A DNA stretch of 64,000 bases, taken from assembly GCA_038502055.1 (NCBI GenBank), contig JAXRKN010000042.1, positions 1,240,001-1,304,000 of the forward strand, given 5' to 3'. Below the pieces are notes generated by a model. That model saw nothing but the letters and a program-made list of their open reading frames with translations, did no database searches and was not told the origin of the DNA. Position numbers and translations under genes: made by a program. Of this stretch, positions 10,026-22,366 are shown piece after piece. Position 1 is the stretch's first letter. Each line of letters begins with the position of its first letter. Source of the stretch: Tanytarsus gracilentus. Taxonomy: Eukaryota; Arthropoda; Insecta; Diptera; Chironomidae.

Positions 10026-13000
10026 TCAGAAGTTTATTCGATCAAACATCGAGTGGTAAGTGCTGCCGGGCGCTTGTGTGTAACCGGTATTCGTATAGTA
10101 GGGATAATTTGACATATGAAGTGCAGCGGCTGCAGCTGAAGGATGATGTGGCGGTGCTGGATAGCCTGGATATCCTTGTTGTTGATATGAGTGGTATAGC
10201 GGCGTAACTGGAACGGGCATGTGAGGCGGTTCCATAAACGATGACGTCATACTACCCATTAAATTCTGATGATAGCTATTCATAGCTGCTGCTGCCGCCG
10301 AAGGGTATGTGGATGAGGTTAAACTACTCACAGAAAAGGGGTTAGCAGAATATGGTGATTGATTTGCGGTCGCATGCGATGTGTACGGATAGTGTGGATG
10401 ATGTGGAGGTCCTAATGACGGCAAAATCGATGAACTACCCACAGGAGCCGCAGAAGCTGAACTTAAATTTGACGTAGCCGATGTGCCTGGCGAGGGATAA
10501 AGGTTAGGGTAAGAGTCGTTCGGCAGTTGAGCTAAGAGAAAGAGAAAAAAATGATAAAAAATTATAAAGTAATCACTTTTAAAACTCACCATTCTGAGAA
10601 TGTCCAGTGCTTTGTGCAAGTGAACCCAATGCATCTTGCTCATTGATATTTGGTATCTGTTCGACTAATGATTCGAGTCCACTGAGACTCTTTGCTGCGA
10701 CATCTTTATAAAGATCTGTAACTCCATTCATCTGAGTCATTTGCTGTTTATTTGTATGTACATTTGGAGCTGGATTTGATTGCTGTTGATGGACGGCAGA
10801 CTGCATATAGCTTTGCTGCTGGGTTTGCGGTTGTCTCGAGTATGGTGAGTAAGTGGGAGAATTCATCATTTGATGATGGTGTGGCATTGATTGTGAAGAC
10901 TGTTGTTGATACATTCCAAGCGGAGAATGAGTTTGAGCTAATGGTGAATTTAAGTGATGCGAGTGATCGACAGAGGATTGTTGTTGAGAAAAGGGATTCA
11001 TTTCAACCGAATTATTGACAGACTGTGATTGAGGTGGCTCAAAGTCCGACGGTGCTAAGCTTGGTGAGGCAGCCACTGGCGAAGCTATTGGATCATTTCC
11101 TATCTCTCCTTGAATATCTTCTGCGGGATTATTAAACAATTGCTGGTTTGACGCAGGTCTCTGATATGTTTGAAGCGGTGAAATCTCAGGAGGTGCAACT
11201 TGATGATCAACACTCAACGATTGTTGGAAGCAATGATTTGTGTCTGTCGGTGGCGATGAGTTCATTGCACCTGTTTGATAGCTAATTGCATTGCTACTAT
11301 TGTTGGCAGACGGAGATTCCATTGGAGGCAAAAATGAGTTGCTATTGCTTCCGTTGGTGTTTGTATTGGGTGGTAGACTAGAAATATTTTGATTCGGCGA
11401 CGATGATGATTGAATATTTGACATGGAATTCATATCGTGTTCAATTGATGGTATGCTCTCCTGCGATGCCTTCTTACTGTTCCTCTTTCTCGGCACACTC
11501 GGAACTGATCCATCTTTAGGCTTCTTTGGACGGCCACGTTTCTTTTTACTCGGATCATCGTCAGCACCATCTAAACTTTCATCCTTCTCCTTTTTCTTCC
11601 GCGGTGTTGGAATTTCTTCACCATTCTCTCCTCTCACTTTTTTTGGACGTCCTCGTTTCTTTTTATTAGTATCTGGCAATGCTATCACTTCTCCATTCTC
11701 AGTAATTGCGGTAAATGCAAGATTCTCTTCCTTCAATTCAGCTTCAACGCTGATACTGCTGTATTTGGGATCGTTGAATACATAGTCACTCTCGTCATAT
11801 TCAGGCACGAGGCCATTTAAGTAATCTCTAAATTTTTTGAGCGCTGCATAAAATGGAACCTTATCAGCGGCGCGCGGCAATTGAGCACAGCGAGCACTCG
11901 ACGATGGCATAACCCACATGTACTAAAATTATATATAATGAAATTTGTTTTTAACCACTATAATAATTATTTTAACTCATTTAAATCGCGTCAAACATAC
12001 CGTGTTAGTGCCCTCGACGGTGTCAGGTTGCTTTCCAAACGAGAAATCCTTTTTTCCGCTAAACACCTCGTAAATGAGCTTTCCATTGAAAACGGCGACT
12101 TTAGGTTGAAACTTTTGAATTTTCTCCAACAGTATTCGTGCGCCGTCCTTAATTTCTTTGCGTGTCAAATCGGCGCTGCCTTTCGTAGGTCTCGCAACCA
12201 TATTTGTAAATCCTATTCCATATTGCATGAGCTTATAATCCTCTTCGGCTGTCATTTGTACAGCAGTAAGACCCGATAAGTAGAGGCATTTCCAAAAGTG
12301 ATTTCCTGGACCGGCATAATGATGTCCTTTGTAAGCGGCAAATAGACCCGGATTAATGCCAACCTATAAGAATCGATATTGAGGTTAGACTATGAGATTT
12401 TAAATTGCCAGGAAAAAGAGTGAATTACTCTCTTCCCTCGACATGTGAGAGAGAACGCGATTGGAGAACAATTTTTACAACGACTTACGATAATGATATC
12501 GAGATTATGCGTCACATGATCTGGAATTGTTCGCTTGCTGACTTCTTCCTCGGGCATACCATTAAAGCGATCATGCTTCTTACGCTCCTTTGTGGGTCTT
12601 TCATCCTCAATTGGATTACTGAAATTTGAAAGAGGTTATTTTGATTAGATTGAGTTTAATGACTTTATGTGTGAGTGATAAAAACTTGCCCATTCTCATC
12701 TCGTATTTTCTTCTTCCTGCCTCGCTTTTTGGGCGTATCATTCATCATCATCATTGCAGTTGACGCCGTCGATGAGTTTATTCCACTAGGCAAACCGACA
12801 TTTTGTCCACCGCCATTCATCATGAGTTGCTGTTGTTGTTGTTGCGATGCTTGTGATTGAAGTTGCTGTGGATGACTGCCCAAATGATTCACAATGCCGT
12901 GCATGTGATGAGGCGATGACATATGATGTTCATTGTACTGCATCATGGACGCATTTCCACCTTGTGGCTGCTGCAAATGAGGTGGCATATGTGGCGAGGA

Positions 13001-14594
13001 CGACGCTGGCGAGTAATTTGCAGGCGATGACATGTGCTGAGCATTAGCATGATAATTAAGTCCATTCGATAAGTCATCATCCACAAATCGATATGGATCA
13101 TTATCGGATTCGCTCTTAATTGCATTCGACATCTGCTGTTGTTGCTGCTGCTGCTGCTGCATCCTTCCAAATGGATGATGATAATTGAATGAGTTCATAT
13201 GATTTTGATGCTGCTGCATTGCTGATGGATATTGAGCTTGATTTTGAAGATATTGCTGCTGTTGCTGATAGTGACTCATATTATTTCCGGAATTACCGCC
13301 CATATTGTATGATGGCGATTGTTGTTGTTGCTGGCTGCTTGATGATGATGAAAGCGATGAGTAGGGCGAGGATGAGGGCGGCGGTAGTGAGGGTAGTTTA
13401 TATTTCTGTGACATTAAATCACCCACACCTGTTTCGTAGCCATCATCGTATTCATGACCATCTATTAGATTCGGGTACCTGTATATATATAGTTTTTTAT
13501 ATATGGGATGAAAGTGAGAGAGAGAGAGAGTTAGACATGAGAGATGACATACAAATGTACAACATTTTTATTTATTTAGAATATACATCAAGAGAGAAAA
13601 TGATGAAATAGTGTGATTTGTTTGTGTATCTGTGAGAGTGTGGGTACTTGATGTATACGAGAATACATTTTTCGGATAGTGAGAGAGAGAGAAACAATTT
13701 GAAATCGGAGAGAGAGAAAGAGTGCTTATTTGACAAGAGTCGAAAGAATTATCCGTGGATGCATCAGTGAGTTCGGTTCTAATTAAAAAAATTTTTCCTT
13801 CATGCGAGGATTTGAACAAAATTGAGGTTTAAATTTTGAAAGTTCTTCTAAACTTAAACGTTAAAAAAAATTTAAATTTAAAAAAGATGAAATTCTTTGA
13901 AATTTAAATTTCGCCGGTATTTGATGAGTCAAAATTTTTTCTCTCACTTTCTACTAAATCGTTCTATCGCATCAAAAAAAAATATTTTCGCATGAAGTTT
14001 CTTATCAATTCAGTTCGGGACTTTCCAAGTGTACTCGCAAAAACTTATCCACTTGTACATAATATTCATCATTTAATCTCCCGCTAAGTTTTGCACACAA
14101 TTATATTCCAAGTGATATCGTCACACAACTTACATTTTCATATCATTCGGCGGGCACTTTTCCGTCGTTTTACTAAGATTTTCTATGGAATGGCTAAACG
14201 TTTTATGCGTTTCAATTTGCTGCGGCATGCTCATGTGCTGATGAAGATGGTTCAATTGCCTCACATCACTGTAGTGCTGCTGATGATGGTGACTGTTTCC
14301 TATTTGGTTCGTCGTCGTTGCCGTATCGTATTGCATTCCTTGATGATGACTACTATCGGCACCATTATAGATAGCGCCATTATTATTTGAAGTGGTATTG
14401 GTGGTGGTCATAGAGCCATCGAGATTCTTATCACTACTCGAATTGTTTGTATTGCTTTGCGTCGTTGTCGTGGTCGGCTGATCTTGGCTATTATTTTCAG
14501 TGCTATAGCCGACATGATGTTCGTTTGGTAATGCGAGGGGATCTTGATCAATCCCACTGCCACCAGAAGCGAGCGGTGGAGTGGAAGACTCCAT
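10026..14594 (-). CDS. Thd1: Thymine-DNA glycosylase (Thd1/TDG family), 6 exons
   Basis: Exons (minus strand) 14134-14594, 12690-13478, 12489-12618, 12001-12363, 10590-11922 and 10026-10531 join in frame to 1193 aa. TDG removes thymine or uracil from G mismatches (and oxidised cytosines in vertebrates) in the nucleus. The catalytic domain spans about residues 425-625: it begins at HDRFNGMPEEEV, carries the active-site motif GINPGL (Asn464), then YKGHHYAGPGNHFWK, YGIGFTNMV and VMPSSSARCAQLPRA. The long flanks are low in complexity, rich in Gln, His, Ser and Pro. A basic RGRKKK stretch lies just before the domain and two AT-hook cores RGRPKK lie after it (near residues 671 and 710), fitting DNA binding. 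Human TDG is about 410 aa; fly homologues are also much longer than the human protein. The start is the first ATG of a long open exon. Intron 2 uses a GC donor. Confidence 0.92.
12619..12689 (-). other. GC-AG intron in the glycosylase gene
   Basis: This 71-base intron separates the RGRKKK exon from the exon that opens the catalytic domain. Read on the minus strand the donor is GG|GCAAGT and the acceptor TTTCAG|T. The GC donor leaves phase 2, which the next exon needs. The nearby GT alternative (in CAAGTTTTT) would give an immediate stop in the next exon. Confidence 0.75.
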
Positions 14595-17500
14595 AACTTT
14601 TTTTCTGTTTTTTCTTTTTTAATTTTTTAAAGAATTTTTTTTGGGTTAGCTTTAAAACAAATTGAAATGGAAAACTTTTGATTTTTCATGTGAATGCAAA
14701 ATCCTTGTCATTGCACAATGTATCTCCAAAAATCTATTCTCGGTTTTTGCATAACAATACACTTCTCTCTCTCTGCACACACAAAAGTATTGCACATTAA
14801 TATTTCACTCTTTTGTGCTTCCTTCCATGCACAGCATTATTTTTAATTTTTTTTTTCGAAAAAGCTTCACAATCAATACACACAGTCGATGATAGGAGGC
14901 GAAAGGAAGAGAGAGAGTGTATTTTCCAGGATGACTGGCTGACAGCAGCACACGAAGTTTACCACAAAAAAAAAAGTTTCGCTGAATGCGTTTTATTTCA
15001 CCCCGAAATATATGTTTGTGGGTCTTTTTCACATTTTCACATTCGAATTTATATTTTCAAAATTTACAAAAATAAAATCCATCTTCCATTTTATTTATAT
15101 TTTCCTCTCTTTTTTCCCTACACTTCACTATGTGCCACTCTCCTTAGCACTCTCTCAAGTCGCTTTTATATGCACTTTTCGATATAAAAGAACTGAAAAC
15201 GTTTTTCGTTCTTCTTTATTTCTGAGTTTGATAAAAGAATGTTCTATTGTGGCGTGTGTATATTTTTTCTCCTCGAACGCGACAACTCTTCGAGAGCAAT
15301 GCGATGATAAGAGACAGCGAAGAAACTATACAACTTTTATCCGCATTTTATTCGATATCCTTTAGTGTAATCCAATGCGTTTCTCATTAATCCATAGGGC
15401 GCAATGAATTTGGAGGTTAATTTAGTATTTTTCACTATTTTTTCCTCTTGGATAGTTTTTGAAAAAATAAATAAACTAGCACCACCGAAAAACTCAATGT
15501 TTTCAGATAGGAAAAAAACTTACGACTGAAAAAAAAGCGAGGAGAATGCACACAGACACAAGCATAAGCCAAAAAAATAAAAATACAGAAAAACAAGAAA
15601 AAGAAGAAAATGTTTCATGTGGGCAAAATTTTGACTGTCAGTGTGTCGGTATATAAAGCGTGACATTTAAAACTACTAAAAATATTTTTTTAAAAAAATT
15701 AAAATTAATTTTTAGAAAATTTATTTGAATAATTTCAAAAACTTTTTATACATTTTTAAAAATCAAGGTTAGAAAAGCAATAAAGTCACACTGCCCAGCT
15801 CTATCAAACAGCAAGTGCACAGACACCAATACAAATTTATACCAGGCAACATAGAATACACAACATGAACCTAACGCACACACATTTGAGCGTATAAAGT
15901 TTTCGTTCAGCACACTCATAGAGCATTTTTGCGGGGAGGCAAAAAAATATATTTTTTCTCTTACTCTCCTCTCTTCGGTCGATTCATACGAACGTTCCAC
16001 TTAAATTATTTTTTCGCATTTGACATGGCAAATAGCAGAACTAAAGCAGATGCTAGACACACGGGGTGAATACACACATGTGTGTACATAGCGAAAAACT
16101 GCTGCAATACACTCTCACTCCGTCATCATCCCTGAGAGATATCGAGATACTTTTTGGAGTTTATTTCGAGTTGCGGTGGTAGTTGTGAGATCAGCGAAGG
16201 ATGTCTATCAAAAGAAACAGCATTCTTGTTTCGTCTGAGACCAGCTGGTCAATTCAACATTTTCTCTCTCGCTCGCTCGCTTTTAGACCTCTCTTCACGT
16301 ACATTTTCAGAAATCGTGACTTCAAATCTTGATGTGGGTCTCGAACTTATATTGCGTTGTCGAGAGTATACACATTCTTGGCGGTGCGCGGCGACAGCAG
16401 CATTTATTTCTATTTTAACCATTTTTCCTCTCCTCTTCATGGCTGTGTGTATCTCGCGCGCTTCTCGAGAGTCATACAAAAATAGATTTTCATGCTTTTT
16501 GGCTCTCGAGGAACTTGAACACATCGACATCGACATGAGGAAAAAATGGTAGATTTTGAAAAATTTGTTCGGTATTTTTTTGCCCACACTTCGCCACTCT
16601 TTTGCTGTCTTCGCATACAATCGCACATTATCAAGCATATACAGACACAGTTGTAGTGCCGAAAAATTTCAAACACATAGACATGCATATACTTTATCGA
16701 TTTTTATGTATTGAATAGGATGAGTTTTTTTTGGAGTTGCCAGTGGCATGGCAAAGGCATTGTGTGCTTTGTATACCCGCTGATTCTTTTCTCTGGAAGT
16801 ACACACACAAGGAGTGGAGAGAGAGAAAAGAAAATCGACTGGATACCAGATGATAGTGGATGGATGGATGTGCTTCATTAAGGCTCCTCGTAGAGTTGTG
16901 ACTCCCATGGCGAGGTAAAACTGGTTCCACACATGTGTGTCTCCTTCATCCGATGGCTATTGATTGATGGCCTCGTATATGTGTGTATTGCATGCAATTG
17001 AGGACGAGATTTACCGCCGCCACCGCTCTTTTTTTTCTCGCTTTAAATCATCATGTCCATCCTCATACTCGAGAGTTGATCGCACAGCTCTCTAAGCTCA
17101 CACATAGCAACAACAATGACAGAAGCGATTTCGAAATTTTGTGGGTGGAAATTTGGGAGGGTAACAAAAATGTACAAAATAGGGAAGCAGCATCACATCC
17201 TATTTTTTTTTTCATTTCGAAAAACTACACATTGAGTGTTATGCTAGCTTTCTGGTCAAATCCCTCTCTCTACTCTCCCCCTTTTTGTCGGTTTTTTGGA
17301 AAATCCAAAAATGTAGCATGATGTACATAGAAAATTCTGCATGGTTTTAGTTGTGTAATGTTGGCTAAATTTCCACTAGAGCGTGGTTCAAAAGGGGATG
17401 AGAATTTAATTATGGAAATTTTTCGAGGTTATGTTTTTGATGCAGAGGCATTTAACGTTTTTTTTAAATAAAATTAAAAAAAATCCCTTGAAACTCATTT

Positions 17501-19726
17501 TGCGATTGAGTCAACAAAGAATCCCGAAATTGTATAGGATTCATTTCAGAAAATGCTCATTTCTTTTCGAAAGCAATATTCAAATGGGATTTCAGTGAAT
17601 TGGTTGGTTGTTTGAGCGCTTACAAAGAGTGAGAGACTCGAAGGAAACGTCCGCGAATGATGTTTGATATTGTGATATTTTGTTAAGTAGTCAAACACGT
17701 GTCGAGCACGTGGAGAAGATGGAAATCATTCCAAAAACGTGTGCGCATACACATCAACCGTCAATTAATTTTCCTCCCTTTGCACATTTTCTTCGACGGC
17801 AAATGACATAATTTTAAAAATATCCCCAATTAATCGGATATTTTAAATATACATAGCACAGCCACACACTATGTGCACATGGTTACGATATACACACAGA
17901 ATAGAAGACAGAATTTTCGATACATAAAGCAGCTCGGCACTCGACAGCCACACAAACACACACACAAAACGAGCTGAACACCCAAAAATTTTTGCAAAAG
18001 GCTTTTCTGGTTTGGAATTAATGGAATTGAGAAGAGAGATAACTGATTTGCATAAACATTTTCAATTTTTTTTTTATATCTGTATACATATTCGGTCCTG
18101 AAGAGATCTCTATGAGTGGAGGAGAGTGCAAATATTTGAGTATGAGTGAATTTAACACTCGAAATACCCCATCGATGTACTCCACATTCTCACATCCACT
18201 TTCCACTTTCCCTTCGGTAACAACATCGAAAGCAGCAGCAGCAATGGCACTTCAACTCTCCAGAGAGATGATAACAATTTTTTTCCGCTCAACTATTTGC
18301 TCTTTTTTTGTGTGTTTGCTTGCGAGCAGCAATTGCAATGCTCTGTGTAATTTTTTTTTCGAATTTCATGCATCATCAAGCACCGAATGCAAGCAAGCAC
18401 AAACATGAGAGCTGGAATTGGATACGATTCAAGGTCTTCGCTGCTTTTCTCTCTACTCTTTTGTTCGCTACGGATTGTCCCATTATTTGTGCATTGCAAT
18501 GCGCTCTGACGCTCTTTATCATGCATGGAAGACTAACCATAGGCAGGGATCGATAGAAGATTATAAAATTTAACGGTTTTTTAATTTTTAAAATAAATTT
18601 AACGAAATTTTGTAAGCAGGTAAAATAAATATTTTGCGCTAAATGAAAATAAATTTTTAGCCGTCCCTCTGGACTTTGCCGACTCATGTGCCCAAAGATT
18701 CTTTCCTTCTCTCCTTTGTGGCTCTGTTTCTTAAACAAAGAGCATGCAGTCATTCAAATAGCAGGCAACAACAACTTTGACATACGACGTTGATGTCGTC
18801 CATCGCGCTGTAGCTTATCTTCTTGTCCTTCAAGCAATCAGCCTGAAATGTGCTCACGTACAGTCCCGCTTTCGGTTCAGTAGTGTAACTTCTCTTCTTC
18901 TTCGAAACAGCTGAGATCATACATTATTATTTTATACGTAACGACAGCGCTTAGTCGCGCGGCATTAATGCATGACGAAGTTCATGATTTTTTCTCTCTC
19001 TTCTCATTCTTCAACCTGCATTTTCGTGTTGACCGCGCAAAACAGTGATTTCATCATTTTTATTGGGGTTACTTTAGGACTTACGTAATGTCAATCTACT
19101 TTTCCACATATCTCCGTTTCTAGTCCCCCACATTAACACTTACTGCACCTCTCTTTTTCAAGGTAGCTAATGAACTAATTAATGGAGCCAACAAACTGAG
19201 ATGTTGCGATAAATTACCGTAAGATAACGAATTTTTATCCAATGATGCATGCATCCCATTTTCGATGAGACATTTCGAGACAAAAATGTTGGAGTGAGTG
19301 AGAGAGAAAAAATCCAAAAAACTGGTTCTGAAGAAATCTCAACAGCAAGCAAGCCAACCAAACAACAACGAAAACGACGGTTTAATTCGCTTAGCGTGTT
19401 TGAAATGCTCAATGTTATCACATAATAAGTTGAATGTCGTGTAACTCACTCTCGATGAGCTATACGTCCCTTTTCCTTCACTCTCTTTTTTTTATTTCCA
19501 TTTTATGGTAATTTCTCTTCACCTTATACCACGATTTATTCTAAGAACACATAGCGCGCACACATAATTCTTATTCTTCTTAATTCTCTTCATGATATCA
19601 TCATTATTAAGGTGTATATAATTAAAGAGGATTGGGTTCAAATTGTTTTCAAAAGAGGTCGATTTGTTGAAAAAGACACTCAAAAAAATTTATTTAAAGT
19701 AAAAAAAAATATTTTTATTTTCTGTG

Positions 19727-19737
19727 GGATTCGAACC
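19727..19737 (-). repeat. Isolated tRNA-like B-box word
   Basis: GGTTCGAATCC on the minus strand, flanked as TTTGGGTTCGAATCCCACAG, looks like a tRNA T-arm. No A box, anticodon stem or acceptor stem surrounds it, so it is not a tRNA gene. The same 11-mer occurs three more times in the window. Confidence 0.5.
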
Positions 19738-20255
19738 CAAAGTCAAATTTTGAAATTTTTCAATGCAATAAAATGAAATTTCCAAAAAGTTAAAAATAAT
19801 TTTTCACAACCTCCAATTGTGCAAGCAATAAATTCTTTTACAGACCCTCATAAAAAAATATTTAAGAACCTTTTTATCTCTACGATGTCCTTGACTGCTC
19901 TTATCCACATGGAGTCATTTCTAACTTCTTATTGTTATTCTAAATTTCCTTTAACTCCTTTTTCTTAAAAACGATCCTAGACAGAAAAATTAGTCCCTTT
20001 TTTATTGTTCTTCTTATTCATTACCGACGTCTGCTGTGAAGTCTCTCAACTCTGAAATTCATTCCATTCATTATAGCGTGACAATCGCTTTAGACCTGAA
20101 ACAATGTGATGTCTTGAAGGAGAGAGAAGGAATGGACAAGAAAATTGATAACAATGAAGAATTTTTTTTCGTCTTTTGGTCAACATTTTTATTTGATGTT
20201 GTTTTAAATTCAAATTATGCCCATGCTATTCTTCGGGCAATACAATGTTAGTGTT

Positions 20256-20317
20256 GATGATGCAGAAATATGCAAATCGCCATGGCGAGACGAGTATTTG
20301 CACAATTTCTGATCATC
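20256..20317. other. Conspicuous 62-nt stem-loop beyond the RpLP0 stop
   Basis: GATGAT (20256-20261) and CAGAAAT (20263-20269) pair with ATTTCTG and ATCATC (20305-20317), with one bulged base. After a small internal loop TGCAAAT (20271-20277) pairs with ATTTGCA (20296-20302). That gives about 20 base pairs and an 18-base loop. It lies 70-130 bases downstream of the RpLP0 stop on the minus strand, so it may be a 3' UTR structure. A microRNA-type precursor on either strand is another reading. Confidence 0.4.
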
Positions 20318-20386
20318 GAAAAGGTTTTTTTTTGGCTGATAATGCAGATTCAAAGCTTAATAATGATGACCAATGCGATTAGTTGT

Positions 20387-21625
20387 TTAGTCGAACAATC
20401 CGAAGCCCATGTCGTCGTCAGACTCATGTTCTGATTCCTCCTTGGCCTCTTCCTTCTTTGCAGCTGGAGCAGCAGCAGCTATTTTAAAGATTAATCGTTA
20501 GTCATGAATTTATGTTAAAATTATAGTTTTTAATTACTTGGAGCAACAGCAGCGACAGCAGCAACAAACTTGGATGGATCCTTGAGGAATTCCTTAACAG
20601 TTTCAGCCTGCTTGAATGAAACATCAGTAACTGCAGCGATAGCCAACAAGTTCTTGAATCCGTTGGCGATCGAGTGTGGTGCTGAAGCGATTGTTGGATA
20701 TCCAATGGCCAATGAAAGAGCGGCGACGTTAGCGACACCAGCTTGGAATTTGGCGCGCAAGTCCTCGGGTTTGATGTCGAGGATGTTTGGCGAGAAGATG
20801 CTGCCTGAATCGTAGACTTGCTCGATCATCAAACCATATGAGAATGGAGAAATGTTCAACATGTTGAGCAAAGTGGCTTCTGAAGCACCGACCTTGTCGC
20901 CCGGCTTCAAAATTGGCACGTCATTGATAATTTCAATTGTACCCTTTGAAATCTTGGTTGGGATAGAGAGAGCCTGGAAGAAATTGGTCTTCTCGGGTCC
21001 CAAACCAGTATTTTGAGCTGGAATGACGACGTGCAATGGAGCGATAGCGCCAGGACGAGCTGGAGCACGAACCTTGTTGAGGAGCAACTTCTCTCGGATT
21101 TCATTGAGATCGCCTTTGGTGAAGACGAAACCGACATTGCCCTTGATGTAAGGTAAGAGCTTCTCGAGAGCTTGGTTGTTTTCCAAATGGCCACGAATAG
21201 CTTTACGCATCATAGTGTTCTTTCCCATGAGAACGACGGCACTTCCACGGAGGGAGATACGGATTTGTTGCATTTGCTTTGAACCGACATTGTCAGCGCC
21301 GACGATGAAGCATTTTGGATATTCGTCGAGGTATGACTGGAAGTCATTTCAAAATAAATTAGACTAATGGACATGATAATTTTTTAAATTGAGGTGAAAT
21401 ATTTGAAAATCAGACAGCTGAAGTAGCAAATTATAAACATACATGAATCAGACACCGGTGGGTTCAGCTATTGCTAGCTGCCGGCGCCTTGGTGACTCAC
21501 ATTCAGACGCTTCTCAATATCATCACTTTATAACCTCAAATAATAAATGATTTACTATTTTGAATACTTACAACGACTTTGAGGAAATAATTAGCTTTCC
21601 ATGCTGCCTTGTTCTCCCTAACCAT
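20387..21625 (-). CDS. RpLP0: 60S acidic ribosomal protein P0
   Basis: Exons (minus strand) 21572-21625, 20538-21336 and 20387-20478 join in frame to 314 aa, close to the usual 317 aa of animal P0. P0 anchors the P1/P2 stalk of the large ribosomal subunit and contacts translation factors. Landmarks are the start MVRENKAAWKANYFLKVV, then VGADNVGSKQMQQIR, LMGKNTMMRKAIRGHLE, GNVGFVF, ISKGTIEI, the alanine-rich hinge and the conserved stalk tail DDDMGFGLFD. The residues after the first junction read SYLDEYPKCF where most insects have ELFDEYPKCF; the splice sites there are clear, so I take this as a real difference. A non-coding 5' exon and an intron with a snoRNA-like block support a typical ribosomal-protein gene. 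It is divergently paired with polo. Confidence 0.97.
21431..21533 (-). ncRNA. Candidate intronic box C/D snoRNA in RpLP0
   Basis: Inside the 235-base first coding intron lies a GC-rich block unlike the AT-rich intron around it. Read on the minus strand it has a perfect C box GTGATGA (21526-21520), CTGA boxes at 21506-21503 (possible D') and 21451-21448 (possible D), and a flanking 7-bp pair TTATAAA/TTTATAA (21533-21527 with 21437-21431). An internal hairpin CAGCTA-GCAA-TAGCTG is flanked by CGCCGG/CCGGTG. Ribosomal-protein introns are common snoRNA hosts. The ten bases between the D box and the terminal stem are longer than usual, so an H/ACA or other structured RNA remains possible. The rRNA target was not identified. 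Confidence 0.45.
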
Positions 21626-21902
21626 CTTGATTCCGGATAAGGATTTCTCGTTTGAATTTTAAGAACTGAAAGTTTAAATATTTTGGTTAGTTTCATGTGC
21701 GTGGAAATCATAAATGTATGAAAGATTATTTCATGGAAAATTGAGCACAATTTTGAGTTACATTTGAATGCATAATGTAGAGCAGGTTATTATTTTCAAT
21801 AATCACTTTAAAACTTTCCATAAAACACCTTAAAAATTAATTAAATTTAGTTTTTTCTTACCAAAGCGATTGATTCACAAAATTCTTTAAAAAGAAAAGA
21901 AC
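21626..21902 (-). promoter_or_regulatory. RpLP0 5' leader with 5' TOP-like start and leader intron
   Basis: On the minus strand a pyrimidine run TTCTTTTCTTTTT (about 21901-21889) is a good 5' TOP start, the usual mark of ribosomal-protein mRNAs. The leader exon ends at 21862 with donor G|GTAAGA, and an acceptor TTTCAG before 21665 joins it to the leader of the ATG exon. The exact transcription start is inferred. Confidence 0.55.
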
Positions 21903-22366
21903 GAAGTCGTTAAATTTCTGAGCTTCTTCCCCTTCGACGAAAAATTCAAAAATATTTTGTCAGTTATTTTTCAAATTCCATTTTAATAGACTTTAATTCA
22001 CATTTAAAAGTTAATTAGTATGAAAATATATTAAATAAATCCATTTAAAAGCTTTTAAATACCTCAATTTATCAATTTTTATCAACTCACATTACATTCG
22101 TAATTTTTATCGACAACTCTGTCACTTCCGCAAGGGTTCTTCTAACGATCGTTTCAATTCAAATTTCTCAACCGTTCTTGCTCTCTCGTCGAATTCAATA
22201 TTTTTCATATTTTTAATAGTAATTACATGATAAGGAACTCCAAGAGTATCCAATTCCTACAGCCCAACGACCTGTTGATAAACGTAAAGTAAAAGAGTGG
22301 TAATTAAAGTAGCGAAAAAGTGATAAAATTGAAATATAAAATTTTGGTACACCGCCAAACACAAAG
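21903..22366. promoter_or_regulatory. Divergent promoter region of RpLP0 and polo
   Basis: About 460 bases lie between the RpLP0 TOP-like start and the polo start codon. The region must hold the RpLP0 promoter (leftwards) and the polo promoter and leader (rightwards). No TATA box stands at a convincing distance from either start. No coding exon is visible. Confidence 0.5.

Larger units (their letters stand above)
14595..20386. other. Long non-coding spacer between Thd1 and RpLP0
   Basis: About 5.8 kb with many CA/TG, GA and poly-T tracts. The left end must hold the Thd1 leader and promoter. Open frames of 60-130 codons occur on both strands but are of low complexity, overlap each other and show no recognisable domain or splice partner. 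A tRNA-type B-box word lies at 19727-19737 and a stem-loop at 20256-20317. An unannotated non-coding RNA cannot be excluded. Confidence 0.5.

Noticed and set aside
11423..11785. 120-codon plus-strand open frame
   Set aside because: Antisense of the AT-hook exon of the glycosylase gene; no independent support.
13189..13611. 140-codon plus-strand open frame
   Set aside because: It is the reverse strand of the Gln/His-rich glycosylase exon and runs into its intron; composition is that of an antisense repeat.
14805..19421. Many open frames of 60-132 codons in the spacer between Thd1 and RpLP0
   Set aside because: Low-complexity, mutually overlapping, no domain resemblance and no conserved-looking splice structure.
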